Shown here: positions 1 to 5,385 of the stretch, piece after piece | Numbering within the stretch: position 1 is the first letter of the stretch | Layout: each line of letters starts with the position of its first letter | NCBI GenBank assembly: GCA_002345215.1 | Contig: DDVH01000018.1 | Span: 1-8,935, forward strand | Direction of reading: 5' to 3' | Length of the DNA: 8,935 bases | From: Anaerolineales bacterium UBA2317 | GTDB lineage: Bacteria; Chloroflexota; Anaerolineae; Anaerolineales; Villigracilaceae | Notes under the pieces: model-generated | Told to the model about the DNA's origin: nothing | Seen by the model: the letters and a program-made list of their open reading frames with translations, nothing else | The model's database searches: none | Translations under genes and position numbers: made by a program

Positions 1-133
1 TAACACCATTGGATGTTTCAATACTTTATTAACTGACTCTTATTTGATTTAATCAATTATTTAGTTTTCTCCCCAAACAAATTTTTATACCAAAAATACA
101 AATAAAAAAACTTTTACGGTATCATTCTCCGCT
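1..133. other. AT-rich upstream region of glgP
   Basis: No coding sequence is recognisable. The stretch is very AT-rich. It holds a near-palindrome, TTGATT-T-AATCAA (44-56), that could be a regulator site or chance. I found no convincing -35/-10 pair and no clear ribosome binding site ahead of the ATG at 134. Confidence 0.4.
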
Positions 134-2269
134 ATGGAATTTTTAACCTCACCCTCTCAAACTTTTGATTTGCCAAAACGAATTGCTCGTTTAGGCGAAC
201 TCGCCACAAATTTGTGGTGGACGTGGCACCCCGAAGCCGCGCGTGTATTTGGTCGGCTTGATTATGATTTATGGGAACGACTCGGTCACAACCCGATTCG
301 GTTGCTCAATGAAATTGATAAAGAAAAATTAAATCAATCTGCCAAAGATAAAGAATATTTATCTTTATATGATTCTTTATTTGAAACCTTTGATTCATAT
401 TTCAAAAAAGAAACATGGTCAAAGAAAACGCATCCTGAATTAAAAAATCCGATTGCCTATTTTTCAATGGAATTTGGTTTGCATGAAACGCTTCCAATTT
501 ATTCTGGTGGCTTGGGCGTGTTAGCAGGTGACCATCTCAAAGAAGCCTCTGATTTGGGTTTGCCGTTAATCGGTGTCGGTTTTATGTATGCGCAAGGATA
601 TTTTTCACAGCGTATCAGTGAAGATGGTTGGCAAGAAGCGGTTAATTATCCATTGACGTTAAATCATTTGCCCGTGTCGCTCGTCAAAAAAAATAATAAA
701 CCTGTCACCATCGAATTTAAATTTCCAGACCGAACTATTCATGCTCAAATTTGGGAAGTGCGTGTCGGTCGCATTCCGCTTTATCTTTTAGATTCAAATG
801 TTGAAAGCAACAATGAATACGACCGTTTGTTAACTGCCCGTTTGTATTGGTCTGATTTAGACCGCCGCATTATGCAAGAAATTTTATTAGGCATCGGCGG
901 ACTTCGCGCCTTACGAACTTTAGGATATAAACCCGCAGTTTGGCACATGAATGAAGGTCACGCCTCTTTCTTGACTTTAGAACGGATTCGTGAACTTGTG
1001 GCATCAGGCTTAACGTTTGACAAAGCCGCTGAACAGACTCGCTCACAAAATGTTTTTACAACTCACACGCCTGTACCCGCTGGCAATGATGAATTTCCGT
1101 TATGGCTCATTGATAAATATTTATCAGCCTATTGGGGAGAATTAGGTTTAACTCGTGAGCAATTTGTAGAAGTTGCTAAACATCAACAACCACATGGAGA
1201 AACTTTCTCCATGCCAATTCTGGCGTTGAAATTATCCAATGGACGAAATGGCGTTTCGGAATTACACGGTGAAGTTTCACGCGATATGTGGAAGTTTTTA
1301 TGGAATGATAAAGATGTAAAAGACGTTCCAATTGAACACGTCACCAATGGAGTTCATACCCGCAATTGGCTGGCACGTAGAATGAATATCTTGCTTGAAA
1401 ACTATTTAGGGAAAGATTGGTACGATAATCTCGATGACCCCAAATTGATTCAAAAAATTGATTCAATACCTGATTCAGAATTATGGGGCACGCATTTACA
1501 TCTCAAAAGAAAATTAGCATTTTATTTAACCGAACGCGTGCGTGATAGATGGACTCGGGGTGGCTTTCATCCTGTGCAGGTGGTTTCATCAGGTGTGTTG
1601 ATTAATCCGTATGCGCTTACGATTGGTTTTGCTCGTCGTTTTGCAACATATAAACGGGCAAGTTTGGTTTTATCTCAAGTAGAACGCTTGCTTGAAATTA
1701 TCAATCGCCCCAACATGCCCGTGCAAATTATTTTTGCAGGGAAGGCACATCCAGCCGATGACCCCGGCAAACAGTTAATTCAAAAAGTGTACCGAACCGT
1801 CAAAAAAGCAGAGACAGGCGGACGAATCGTCTTCATCGAAGATTATGAAATGAATTTGGCTCGTTATTTGGTGCAAGGTGTAGATGTGTGGCTCAATACG
1901 CCTCGCCGACCTTACGAAGCCAGTGGAACTTCTGGTATGAAGGCCGCCATTAATGGTGCTTTGAATTTCTCCATTTTAGATGGTTGGTGGCGTGAGGCGT
2001 ATGACGGAAACAATGGCTGGTCTATTGGTGAAGAGAAGGAATACGAATCAAGCGATGCGCAAGATATCGCCGATGCTGAAAGTTTGTATCACACGCTTGA
2101 ACATAAAATTATTCCGATGTATTACAACCGCGACCCGAAAGAAATGTCTGTGGAGTGGATTAAATTTATGAAGAACACTATGAAAACAGTCATCCCACAA
2201 TTTTCTACCAGACGTATGGTCAAAGAATATGTGGAGAAGTTTTATACAAAAGCGAATGGTAAATCGTAA
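134..2269 (+). CDS. glgP: Alpha-glucan (glycogen) phosphorylase, short GT35 type
   Basis: Cytosolic enzyme that removes glucose from alpha-1,4-glucans with phosphate, releasing glucose-1-phosphate. The 711-residue length and the N-terminal LATNLWWTWHPEA block (about residues 23-35, DUF3417-like) fit the short bacterial/archaeal branch of GT35 rather than the longer E. coli MalP/GlgP type. Visible family blocks are YFSMEFGLHE and YSGGLGVLAGDHLKEA (substrate side), MNEGHASF, FTTHTPVPAGNDEF, VTNGVHTRNW, GFARRFATYKRA, and the PLP motif EASGTSGMKAAINGAL, in which Lys603 should carry pyridoxal phosphate. No residue appears to be missing. The ATG at 134 has no obvious Shine-Dalgarno, but no alternative start lies near it upstream and the N-terminus matches the family. 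The rhodanese gene follows after 19 bases, so the two may be co-transcribed, though no functional link is apparent. Confidence 0.95.
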   Translation: MEFLTSPSQTFDLPKRIARLGELATNLWWTWHPEAARVFGRLDYDLWERLGHNPIRLLNEIDKEKLNQSAKDKEYLSLYDSLFETFDSYFKKETWSKKTHPELKNPIAYFSMEFGLHETLPIYSGGLGVLAGDHLKEASDLGLPLIGVGFMYAQGYFSQRISEDGWQEAVNYPLTLNHLPVSLVKKNNKPVTIEFKFPDRTIHAQIWEVRVGRIPLYLLDSNVESNNEYDRLLTARLYWSDLDRRIMQEILLGIGGLRALRTLGYKPAVWHMNEGHASFLTLERIRELVASGLTFDKAAEQTRSQNVFTTHTPVPAGNDEFPLWLIDKYLSAYWGELGLTREQFVEVAKHQQPHGETFSMPILALKLSNGRNGVSELHGEVSRDMWKFLWNDKDVKDVPIEHVTNGVHTRNWLARRMNILLENYLGKDWYDNLDDPKLIQKIDSIPDSELWGTHLHLKRKLAFYLTERVRDRWTRGGFHPVQVVSSGVLINPYALTIGFARRFATYKRASLVLSQVERLLEIINRPNMPVQIIFAGKAHPADDPGKQLIQKVYRTVKKAETGGRIVFIEDYEMNLARYLVQGVDVWLNTPRRPYEASGTSGMKAAINGALNFSILDGWWREAYDGNNGWSIGEEKEYESSDAQDIADAESLYHTLEHKIIPMYYNRDPKEMSVEWIKFMKNTMKTVIPQFSTRRMVKEYVEKFYTKANGKS

Positions 2270-2288
2270 TTCGTAAATTGAGGAAGCC

Positions 2289-2630
2289 ATGAACGAAATC
2301 ACAGTCACTGAACTTGCTGAAAAATTAAAATCGGACGAGAAATTTATTCTGTTAGATGTGCGCGAGGCGTGGGAGTTGGAAACTGCCAAAATCGAAGACA
2401 GCAGGCTTGAGGTCACGCCGATGAGCCGTTTGGCAAATGAAGGACCAAGTGCTCTGCCAGAATCCGTTCAAAAGAAAGAAAATCCTGTTTATGTATTATG
2501 TCATCATGGGAATAGAAGTAAACAAGTGACCATGTGGCTGGCTCAACAAGGTTATGAAAATGTTTTCAATGTGAGTGGGGGGATTGATGCGTTTGCAAAT
2601 CAAGTTGATTCTTCAATTGGTGTTTATTAA
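2289..2630 (+). CDS. Rhodanese-like domain protein (single domain)
   Basis: A 113-residue stand-alone rhodanese domain, expected to act in the cytosol as a sulfurtransferase or persulfide carrier (GlpE/PspE-like size). The N-terminal LLDVREAWEL (residues 21-30) is the CH2A-like block. The active-site loop is C71-H-H-G-N-R-S77, matching the CxxGxRS pattern, with Cys71 as the persulfide-carrying residue. The usual HIPGA stretch is replaced by a divergent segment (about residues 34-43) before PMS, so the substrate preference cannot be read off. There is no signal peptide or membrane segment. The start is well supported: GAGGAAG at 2280-2286 lies just ahead of the ATG. It follows glgP by 19 bases and probably shares its transcript. 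No hairpin terminator immediately follows; a repeat-rich gap begins instead. Confidence 0.88.
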   Translation: MNEITVTELAEKLKSDEKFILLDVREAWELETAKIEDSRLEVTPMSRLANEGPSALPESVQKKENPVYVLCHHGNRSKQVTMWLAQQGYENVFNVSGGIDAFANQVDSSIGVY

Positions 2631-2636
2631 TAATTA

Positions 2637-2706
2637 GCCACAGAGTGCACGGAGTTCACTGAGATTTTTAAGAGGTTTTCTCAAAGGTCTCTGTGAACTC
2701 TATGGC
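2637..2706. repeat. Imperfect inverted repeat of a CAC-rich 9-base-period unit
   Basis: The left arm begins GCCACAGAG (2637-2645) and contains three successive 9-base units starting CAC: CACAGAGTG, CACGGAGTT, CACTGAGAT. The right arm TCTCTGTGAACTCTATGGC (2688-2706) is a near reverse complement of the left arm, so the whole can fold into a long imperfect hairpin just after the rhodanese stop. Related units recur at 3060-3086 in the opposite sense. It is probably a dispersed intergenic repeat and may also end the rhodanese transcript. Confidence 0.7.
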
Positions 2707-2709
2707 AAA

Positions 2710-2748
2710 GATTTTAAAACCAGAATGCCATCCTTTCGGATGACATTC
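2710..2748 (-). terminator. GAAA-loop hairpin, likely terminator of the small transcript
   Basis: On the minus strand GAATGTCATCC (2748-2738) pairs with GGATGGCATTC (2733-2723) over 11 positions, including one U-G wobble, around a GAAA loop (2737-2734). TGGTTTTAAAATC follows. The odd position is a G-U pair only in the minus-strand RNA (C-A on plus), and the T-run follows only in that sense, so the element reads as a minus-strand terminator. The T-run is short, so efficiency is uncertain. Confidence 0.55.
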
Positions 2749-2753
2749 GTGGG

Positions 2754-2798
2754 GCGCTGTGGCTTCCTTTACTTACTTGAGGAGGGATGCCACAGCGC
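2754..2798 (-). other. 10-bp hairpin within the candidate small transcript
   Basis: Perfect arms GCGCTGTGGC (2754-2763) and GCCACAGCGC (2789-2798) are separated by 25 bases. Past one mismatch the pairing continues with TCCTTT (2765-2770) against the purine-rich GGAGGGA segment (2782-2787, with wobbles on the plus strand), leaving a small terminal loop. Confidence 0.6.
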
Positions 2799-2820
2799 TG
2801 GGTTTAATACTACTATCCAT
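2773..2820 (-). CDS. Candidate 15-residue micro-ORF
   Basis: ATG at 2820, stop TAA at 2775-2773, peptide MDSSIKPSAVASLLK. I do not recognise it. Support comes only from its setting: the ATG sits seven bases after a near-perfect Shine-Dalgarno and about 62 bases after a predicted transcription start, and a terminator-like hairpin follows. It has no run of one amino acid that would suggest a classical attenuator leader peptide, no minus-strand gene follows for it to control, and it is too short for a membrane helix or a known fold. Codons 8-11 form the 5' arm of the 2754-2798 hairpin, and the stop codon lies in that hairpin's loop region, so translation would disrupt the fold. The apparent start could instead reflect ribosome capture by a regulatory RNA. 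Confidence 0.4.
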   Translation of the reverse strand: MDSSIKPSAVASLLK

Positions 2821-2827
2821 GTTAGAC

Positions 2828-2842
2828 ATCACCTCCTCCTTT
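2828..2842 (-). promoter_or_regulatory. Very strong Shine-Dalgarno of the micro-ORF
   Basis: The minus strand reads AAAGGAGGAGGTGAT. Its last ten bases, AGGAGGTGAT, match the usual anti-Shine-Dalgarno tail of 16S rRNA over its full length, and the spacer GTCTAAC puts the ATG at 2820 seven bases away. No other gene in the window has so extended a site. The CCTCCTC inside the micro-ORF (minus strand 2785-2779) can pair with this site and could mask it. Confidence 0.6.
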
Positions 2843-2888
2843 CTTAAAGGATGGCAATTCAATTTGTTTGCCCCCGAATAATGCCGAA

Positions 2889-2917
2889 AGTATGCCCCAA
2901 AATATATGGCGTGTCAA
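2889..2917 (-). promoter_or_regulatory. Sigma-70-like promoter of the small minus-strand transcript
   Basis: Read on the minus strand, a perfect -35 TTGACA (2917-2912) is followed by exactly 17 bases and then CATACT (2894-2889), a 4/6 match to TATAAT. The bases immediately upstream are A/T-rich (AAATTAAAAAA-like), resembling an UP element. A 10-bp palindrome, ACAAATTTGT (2936-2945), lies just beyond and could be an operator. Confidence 0.6.
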
Positions 2918-2958
2918 TAGGTTTTTTAATTTCTCACAAATTTGTAATTTAGTTGTTT

Positions 2959-2991
2959 AGACCTCGGAGGTTTTACAAACCTCCGAGGTCT
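2959..2991. repeat. 15-bp palindrome with 3-base loop
   Basis: AGACCTCGGAGGTTT (2959-2973) and AAACCTCCGAGGTCT (2977-2991) are perfect reverse complements around TAC. It is GC-rich against an AT-rich background, which suggests a dispersed palindromic (REP-like) element rather than a local regulatory site. No clear T-run follows on either side, so it is not a typical intrinsic terminator. Confidence 0.75.
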
Positions 2992-3059
2992 TGGAAATTT
3001 CTGATACCTTTTGATAGACTCCGCAAGCCTCACCCAGTTATTCTTGCGAAAATTCTTAA

Positions 3060-3086
3060 CCTTTGTGACCTTCGTGTCCTTTGTGT
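3060..3086. repeat. Three tandem 9-base units (CCTTYGTGW)
   Basis: CCTTTGTGA, CCTTCGTGT and CCTTTGTGT follow one another without gaps (3060-3068, 3069-3077, 3078-3086). Read on the minus strand they become CAC-rich 9-mers (ACACAAAGG and variants) of the same style as the repeat at 2637-2706, in opposite orientation. The array ends 16 bases before the start of the DUF4173 gene. Confidence 0.65.
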
Positions 3087-3102
3087 TTAAAAAAGGAAAA
3101 TT

Positions 3103-4689
3103 ATGAAAACCAATCCAAACAAACTTTGGCTTATCGTCCTTGCCCTCGGCTGGCTATTTGACTTCCTCTTTTGGGAGCAATCACCCGGAATCAACTTTGC
3201 AATTTTTTGGACGGCTTGTTTAATCGGAGCGTTTTATCTTTTACTAGGGGATGGGCTTCGCCCGCATCATTCTAGCCTCATCCTGATTCCGTTGTTCATC
3301 TTTTTCGTCGCCGTCACATTTCTGCGCGCCGAATCACTGACCACTTTCCTCGCTTACACATTTACATTGGTGACATTAACCATATTAACCGTCACCTACC
3401 TCGGTGGGCGTTGGCTTCAATATACATTTGTAGATGGGCTTGGAAAAATTCTGGGGCTAATGGGAAGTATCGTAGCGCGTCCAGTTTTATTTTCAACTCA
3501 AGTTCGTAAATCACAGACTGAATCAGGTGTAAAGCCAAGCAAATATAATTTCATGCCAGTCATTCGCGGGCTTGTAATTGCTTTGCCAATTGTCGCCATC
3601 TTCGCTTCTTTACTCGCCTCAGCCGACGTGGTCTTTGGTCAACGCTTAGATGATTTTATTGAACTCTTCAAACTCGAAGACCTGCCCGAATATATTTTCC
3701 GTATGATTTATATCCTCGTCATCGGCTATGCACTGGCAGGCATTGTGTTACACGCTTCAACGGAATCGAAAGATGAAAAATTAATTGGTGAAGATAAACC
3801 TGCTATTCCTGCATTTCTTGGTTTTATTGAATCCACAATTATTTTAGGGAGCGTCATTACATTATTTGCTATCTTTGTCGTGATTCAATTTCAATACTTT
3901 TTCGGTGGTGAAACCAATATCAACGTTGAAGGTTACACATACGCAGAATATGCCCGCAAAGGTTTTGGAGAATTGGTTGCGGTTGCATTTTTTGCATTGC
4001 TCATGCTTCTCACTTTAAGTGCTGTCACCAAACGTGAAACTGAAACCCAAAGAAAAATTTATTCAGGTTTTGGCATTGCTTTAGTTTTACTTTTGCTCGT
4101 GATGTTGTTTTCAGCATTTCAACGCCTCAATCTCTACGAAGCCGCCTATGGATTTTCCCGCGTCCGCACGTACACGCATGTTTTTCTGATATGGCTTGGT
4201 TTGCTTCTCGTTGCAACCATTGTTCTTGAAATTCTTCGCAAAGAAAGATTATTTGCAATTGCTATGCTCATTGCTTCATTTGGGTTCGCCATCAGCCTGC
4301 CGATATTAAATGTCGATGCGTTTATTGTGAATCAAAATATCAAACGTGAGTTAACTCAACCTGATGCTGTCGATTTAGATTCGCAATACTTCATCCAACT
4401 CTCAGATGATGCAATTCCTCCACTTGTGAATGCGCTTCAATCTTCGGGTCTACCTGATTCGGTGCATGAAAAAGTCGCCGCCGCCTTAGCCTGTATCCGC
4501 TATGAAAGAAGCGATGAAAATGAATACGAATGGCAATCTTTCCATTTCGCTCGTGCCAATGGAGATAATGCCCTTGCTTCTGTAAAAAATGAACTGGATG
4601 AATTTGAAATAGATGACAGCACATATCCAACTTATGTTGTTGCCTCATCTGGCACTGAGTATTCTTGTTCACCTTATTACTTTGATTAG
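3103..4689 (+). CDS. DUF4173-type polytopic membrane protein
   Basis: A 528-residue inner-membrane protein of unknown function. It resembles the DUF4173 family in blocks such as VIRGLVIALPIVAIFASLLA (153-172), TYAEYARKGFGELVAVA (279-295) and the LPILNVDAFIVNQNI segment (399-413). About eleven hydrophobic helices are visible, roughly at 8-24, 30-48, 58-74, 80-100, 154-174, 198-217, 241-264, 289-308, 322-339, 358-378 and 383-402. A soluble tail of about 125 residues with an IPPLVNAL helix follows. There is no cleavable signal peptide. The start is supported by AAGGA (3093-3097) five bases before the ATG. No catalytic motif is visible and family members have no assigned reaction that I know. The oxidoreductase gene starts 51 bases after the stop, so the two could share a transcript, with a hairpin between them. 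Confidence 0.85.
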   Translation: MKTNPNKLWLIVLALGWLFDFLFWEQSPGINFAIFWTACLIGAFYLLLGDGLRPHHSSLILIPLFIFFVAVTFLRAESLTTFLAYTFTLVTLTILTVTYLGGRWLQYTFVDGLGKILGLMGSIVARPVLFSTQVRKSQTESGVKPSKYNFMPVIRGLVIALPIVAIFASLLASADVVFGQRLDDFIELFKLEDLPEYIFRMIYILVIGYALAGIVLHASTESKDEKLIGEDKPAIPAFLGFIESTIILGSVITLFAIFVVIQFQYFFGGETNINVEGYTYAEYARKGFGELVAVAFFALLMLLTLSAVTKRETETQRKIYSGFGIALVLLLLVMLFSAFQRLNLYEAAYGFSRVRTYTHVFLIWLGLLLVATIVLEILRKERLFAIAMLIASFGFAISLPILNVDAFIVNQNIKRELTQPDAVDLDSQYFIQLSDDAIPPLVNALQSSGLPDSVHEKVAAALACIRYERSDENEYEWQSFHFARANGDNALASVKNELDEFEIDDSTYPTYVVASSGTEYSCSPYYFD

Positions 4690-4700
4690 TAAGAAATCTC

Positions 4701-4746
4701 ATCCATTGACAGTCTACTCTACTATTCAAAAGGACTGTCAATGGAT
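4701..4746 (+). promoter_or_regulatory. 14-bp perfect inverted repeat covering the oxidoreductase start codon
   Basis: ATCCATTGACAGTC (4701-4714) and GACTGTCAATGGAT (4733-4746) are exact reverse complements with an 18-base loop. The right arm contains the ATG at 4741, and the Shine-Dalgarno (4728-4734) lies at the loop edge. In RNA the hairpin would hide the start codon. TTTTAAATT follows the stem, so it could also act as a weak terminator or attenuator of the preceding DUF4173 transcript. As DNA it could be an operator. Confidence 0.6.
4728..4734 (+). promoter_or_regulatory. Ribosome binding site fixing the oxidoreductase start at 4741
   Basis: AAAAGGA is followed by a six-base spacer (CTGTCA) and the ATG at 4741. 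No comparable site precedes the GTG at 4804, the first start codon after the in-frame TGA. This is the main local argument that translation begins upstream of the TGA. Confidence 0.7.
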
Positions 4747-5352
4747 TTTAAATTAACCATTTTCTCTGATTACATCTGACCATGGTGCTATGTCGGCCAG
4801 GGTGTGGTCGAGAGGCTTAAAACTGAATATAAAATAGATGTTGAATGGCGACCATTTTACCTTCGTCCTGATACGCCACCAGAAGGTATGGATTTGCCAG
4901 AATATGTGCTCAAAGCGCGTAATACTGGTATAGAAGACCGTTTGTATGAATTAGCAAAACTAAATAATTTGCCATTTGTATCTACAAAACGTTTTTACAA
5001 TACGCGGTTGGCTCACGAAGCCACAGAATATGCCCGCCTGCATGGAAAGCTAAACGAATTTCACAAAATAGTTTTTCATAAAGTATATGGCGAAGGCTTA
5101 GACCCAAGCAATTGGGATGTTCTCCGCTCGGCGGCTACTGAAGTTGGTTTAGATGCAGATGATATGCAAGGAAAAGTTGAAAGTGGAACTTATACTGAAG
5201 AAGTAGCAAATCAGGTGCAATGGGCGTATCAAATTGGTGTAAGTGGTGTGCCAACGTATGTGATTAATGATAGATATGCCATTGTCGGTGCACAACCGTA
5301 TGAAGTTTTCAAAAATGCACTTACACAAATACTAAGTCAGAAGAAGGAATAA
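4741..5352 (+). CDS. DsbA/FrnE-family thiol oxidoreductase, candidate selenoprotein (in-frame TGA, UPWC)
   Basis: Read from the ATG at 4741 through an in-frame TGA at 4777-4779, this is a 203-residue thioredoxin-fold protein of the DsbA/FrnE (2-hydroxychromene-2-carboxylate isomerase-like) group, the usual length. The N-terminus reads MDFKLTIFSDYI-TGA-PWCYVGQG, where the family has a C-P-W-C redox motif, so the TGA replaces the first, nucleophilic Cys (position 13, resolving Cys16). Further blocks are WRPFYLRPDTPPEGMDLPEY (about 36-55) and the cis-Pro loop SGVPTYV (Pro171). There is no signal peptide, so it is probably cytosolic, as FrnE-type proteins are. The frame is intact for 190 codons after the TGA. 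Starting at the GTG at 4804 would delete the first beta strand and the active site. Selenocysteine insertion is the best reading; a nonsense mutation or a sequencing error cannot be excluded from one sequence. Confidence 0.75.
4793..4811 (+). promoter_or_regulatory. Candidate bacterial SECIS hairpin
   Basis: TCGGCC (4793-4798) pairs with GGTCGA (4806-4811), six pairs including one G-U, around the loop AGGGTGT. The loop starts 19 bases after the TGA. This agrees with what I recall of the bacterial SECIS pattern: a short stem inside the coding region, an apical loop roughly 16-37 bases after UGA, and a G in the first two loop positions. A competing shorter hairpin (4779-4803) is also possible, so the fold needs calculation. 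Confidence 0.45.
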
Positions 5353-5356
5353 ACTA

Positions 5357-5385
5357 AAAAGAGCAGATTTCTGCTCTTTTATTTT
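5357..5385. terminator. Bidirectional intrinsic terminator
   Basis: AAAAGAGCAG (5357-5366) and CTGCTCTTTT (5371-5380) form a 10-bp stem with loop ATTT. CTTTTATTTTT follows on the plus strand and CTTTTTAGTTT on the minus strand. It lies between the convergent oxidoreductase and exonuclease genes, overlapping the stop codon of the latter, and should end transcripts from both. Confidence 0.85.

Larger units (their letters stand above)
2705..2882 (-). ncRNA. Candidate short structured transcript carrying a 15-codon ORF
   Basis: On the minus strand this interval has the layout of a complete small gene. It lies downstream of a strong promoter (2889-2917), with the start of transcription estimated near 2882 and the end near 2705-2712. 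It contains an exceptional ribosome binding site (2828-2842), a micro-ORF (2773-2820), a 10-bp hairpin (2754-2763 with 2789-2798) and a terminal hairpin (2723-2748). The 5' segment 2846-2860 can also pair with 2723-2736, closing the whole RNA and competing with the terminal hairpin. It matches no RNA family I recognise: it lacks the SRP RNA core, and although its size (about 175 nt) and closing stem recall 6S RNA, it does not show a convincing 6S fold. The ends are inferred, not observed. It could be a regulatory RNA, a dual-function RNA or a tiny-protein mRNA. Confidence 0.5.

Noticed and set aside
2048..2416. 122-codon minus-strand open frame across the glgP end and the rhodanese gene
   Set aside because: It is fully antisense to two well-supported genes and its translation is low-complexity Ser/Phe-rich with no recognisable domain.
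2773..2820. Amino-acid attenuation leader peptide
   Set aside because: There is no run of a regulatory amino acid and no minus-strand biosynthetic gene downstream; the next sequence is antisense to the rhodanese gene.
2705..2882. SRP RNA or 6S RNA
   Set aside because: The SRP core motifs are absent. Size and a closing stem recall 6S RNA, but the long two-sided central bubble and bulged terminal arm are not evident, and the strong Shine-Dalgarno with ATG is unexpected for 6S.
2637..3086. CRISPR array
   Set aside because: The repeats are 9-base units without unique spacers, plus single palindromes; there are no regularly spaced direct repeats and no cas genes.
4391..4741. 116-codon minus-strand open frame opposite the DUF4173 C-terminus
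   Set aside because: It is antisense to a supported gene; its His/Gln-rich translation looks like a complementary-strand artefact and it has no ribosome binding site.
4777..4779. TGA read as Trp (genetic code 4) or Gly (code 25)
   Set aside because: All other long genes stay open under the standard code and their many Trp residues are TGG, with no further in-frame TGA. The family position is Cys, not Trp or Gly.
4804..5352. Oxidoreductase starting at the GTG at 4804 as a complete 182-residue protein
   Set aside because: It lacks the first beta strand and the CPWC-type active site, has no ribosome binding site, and the segment upstream of the TGA is clearly homologous to the family N-terminus.
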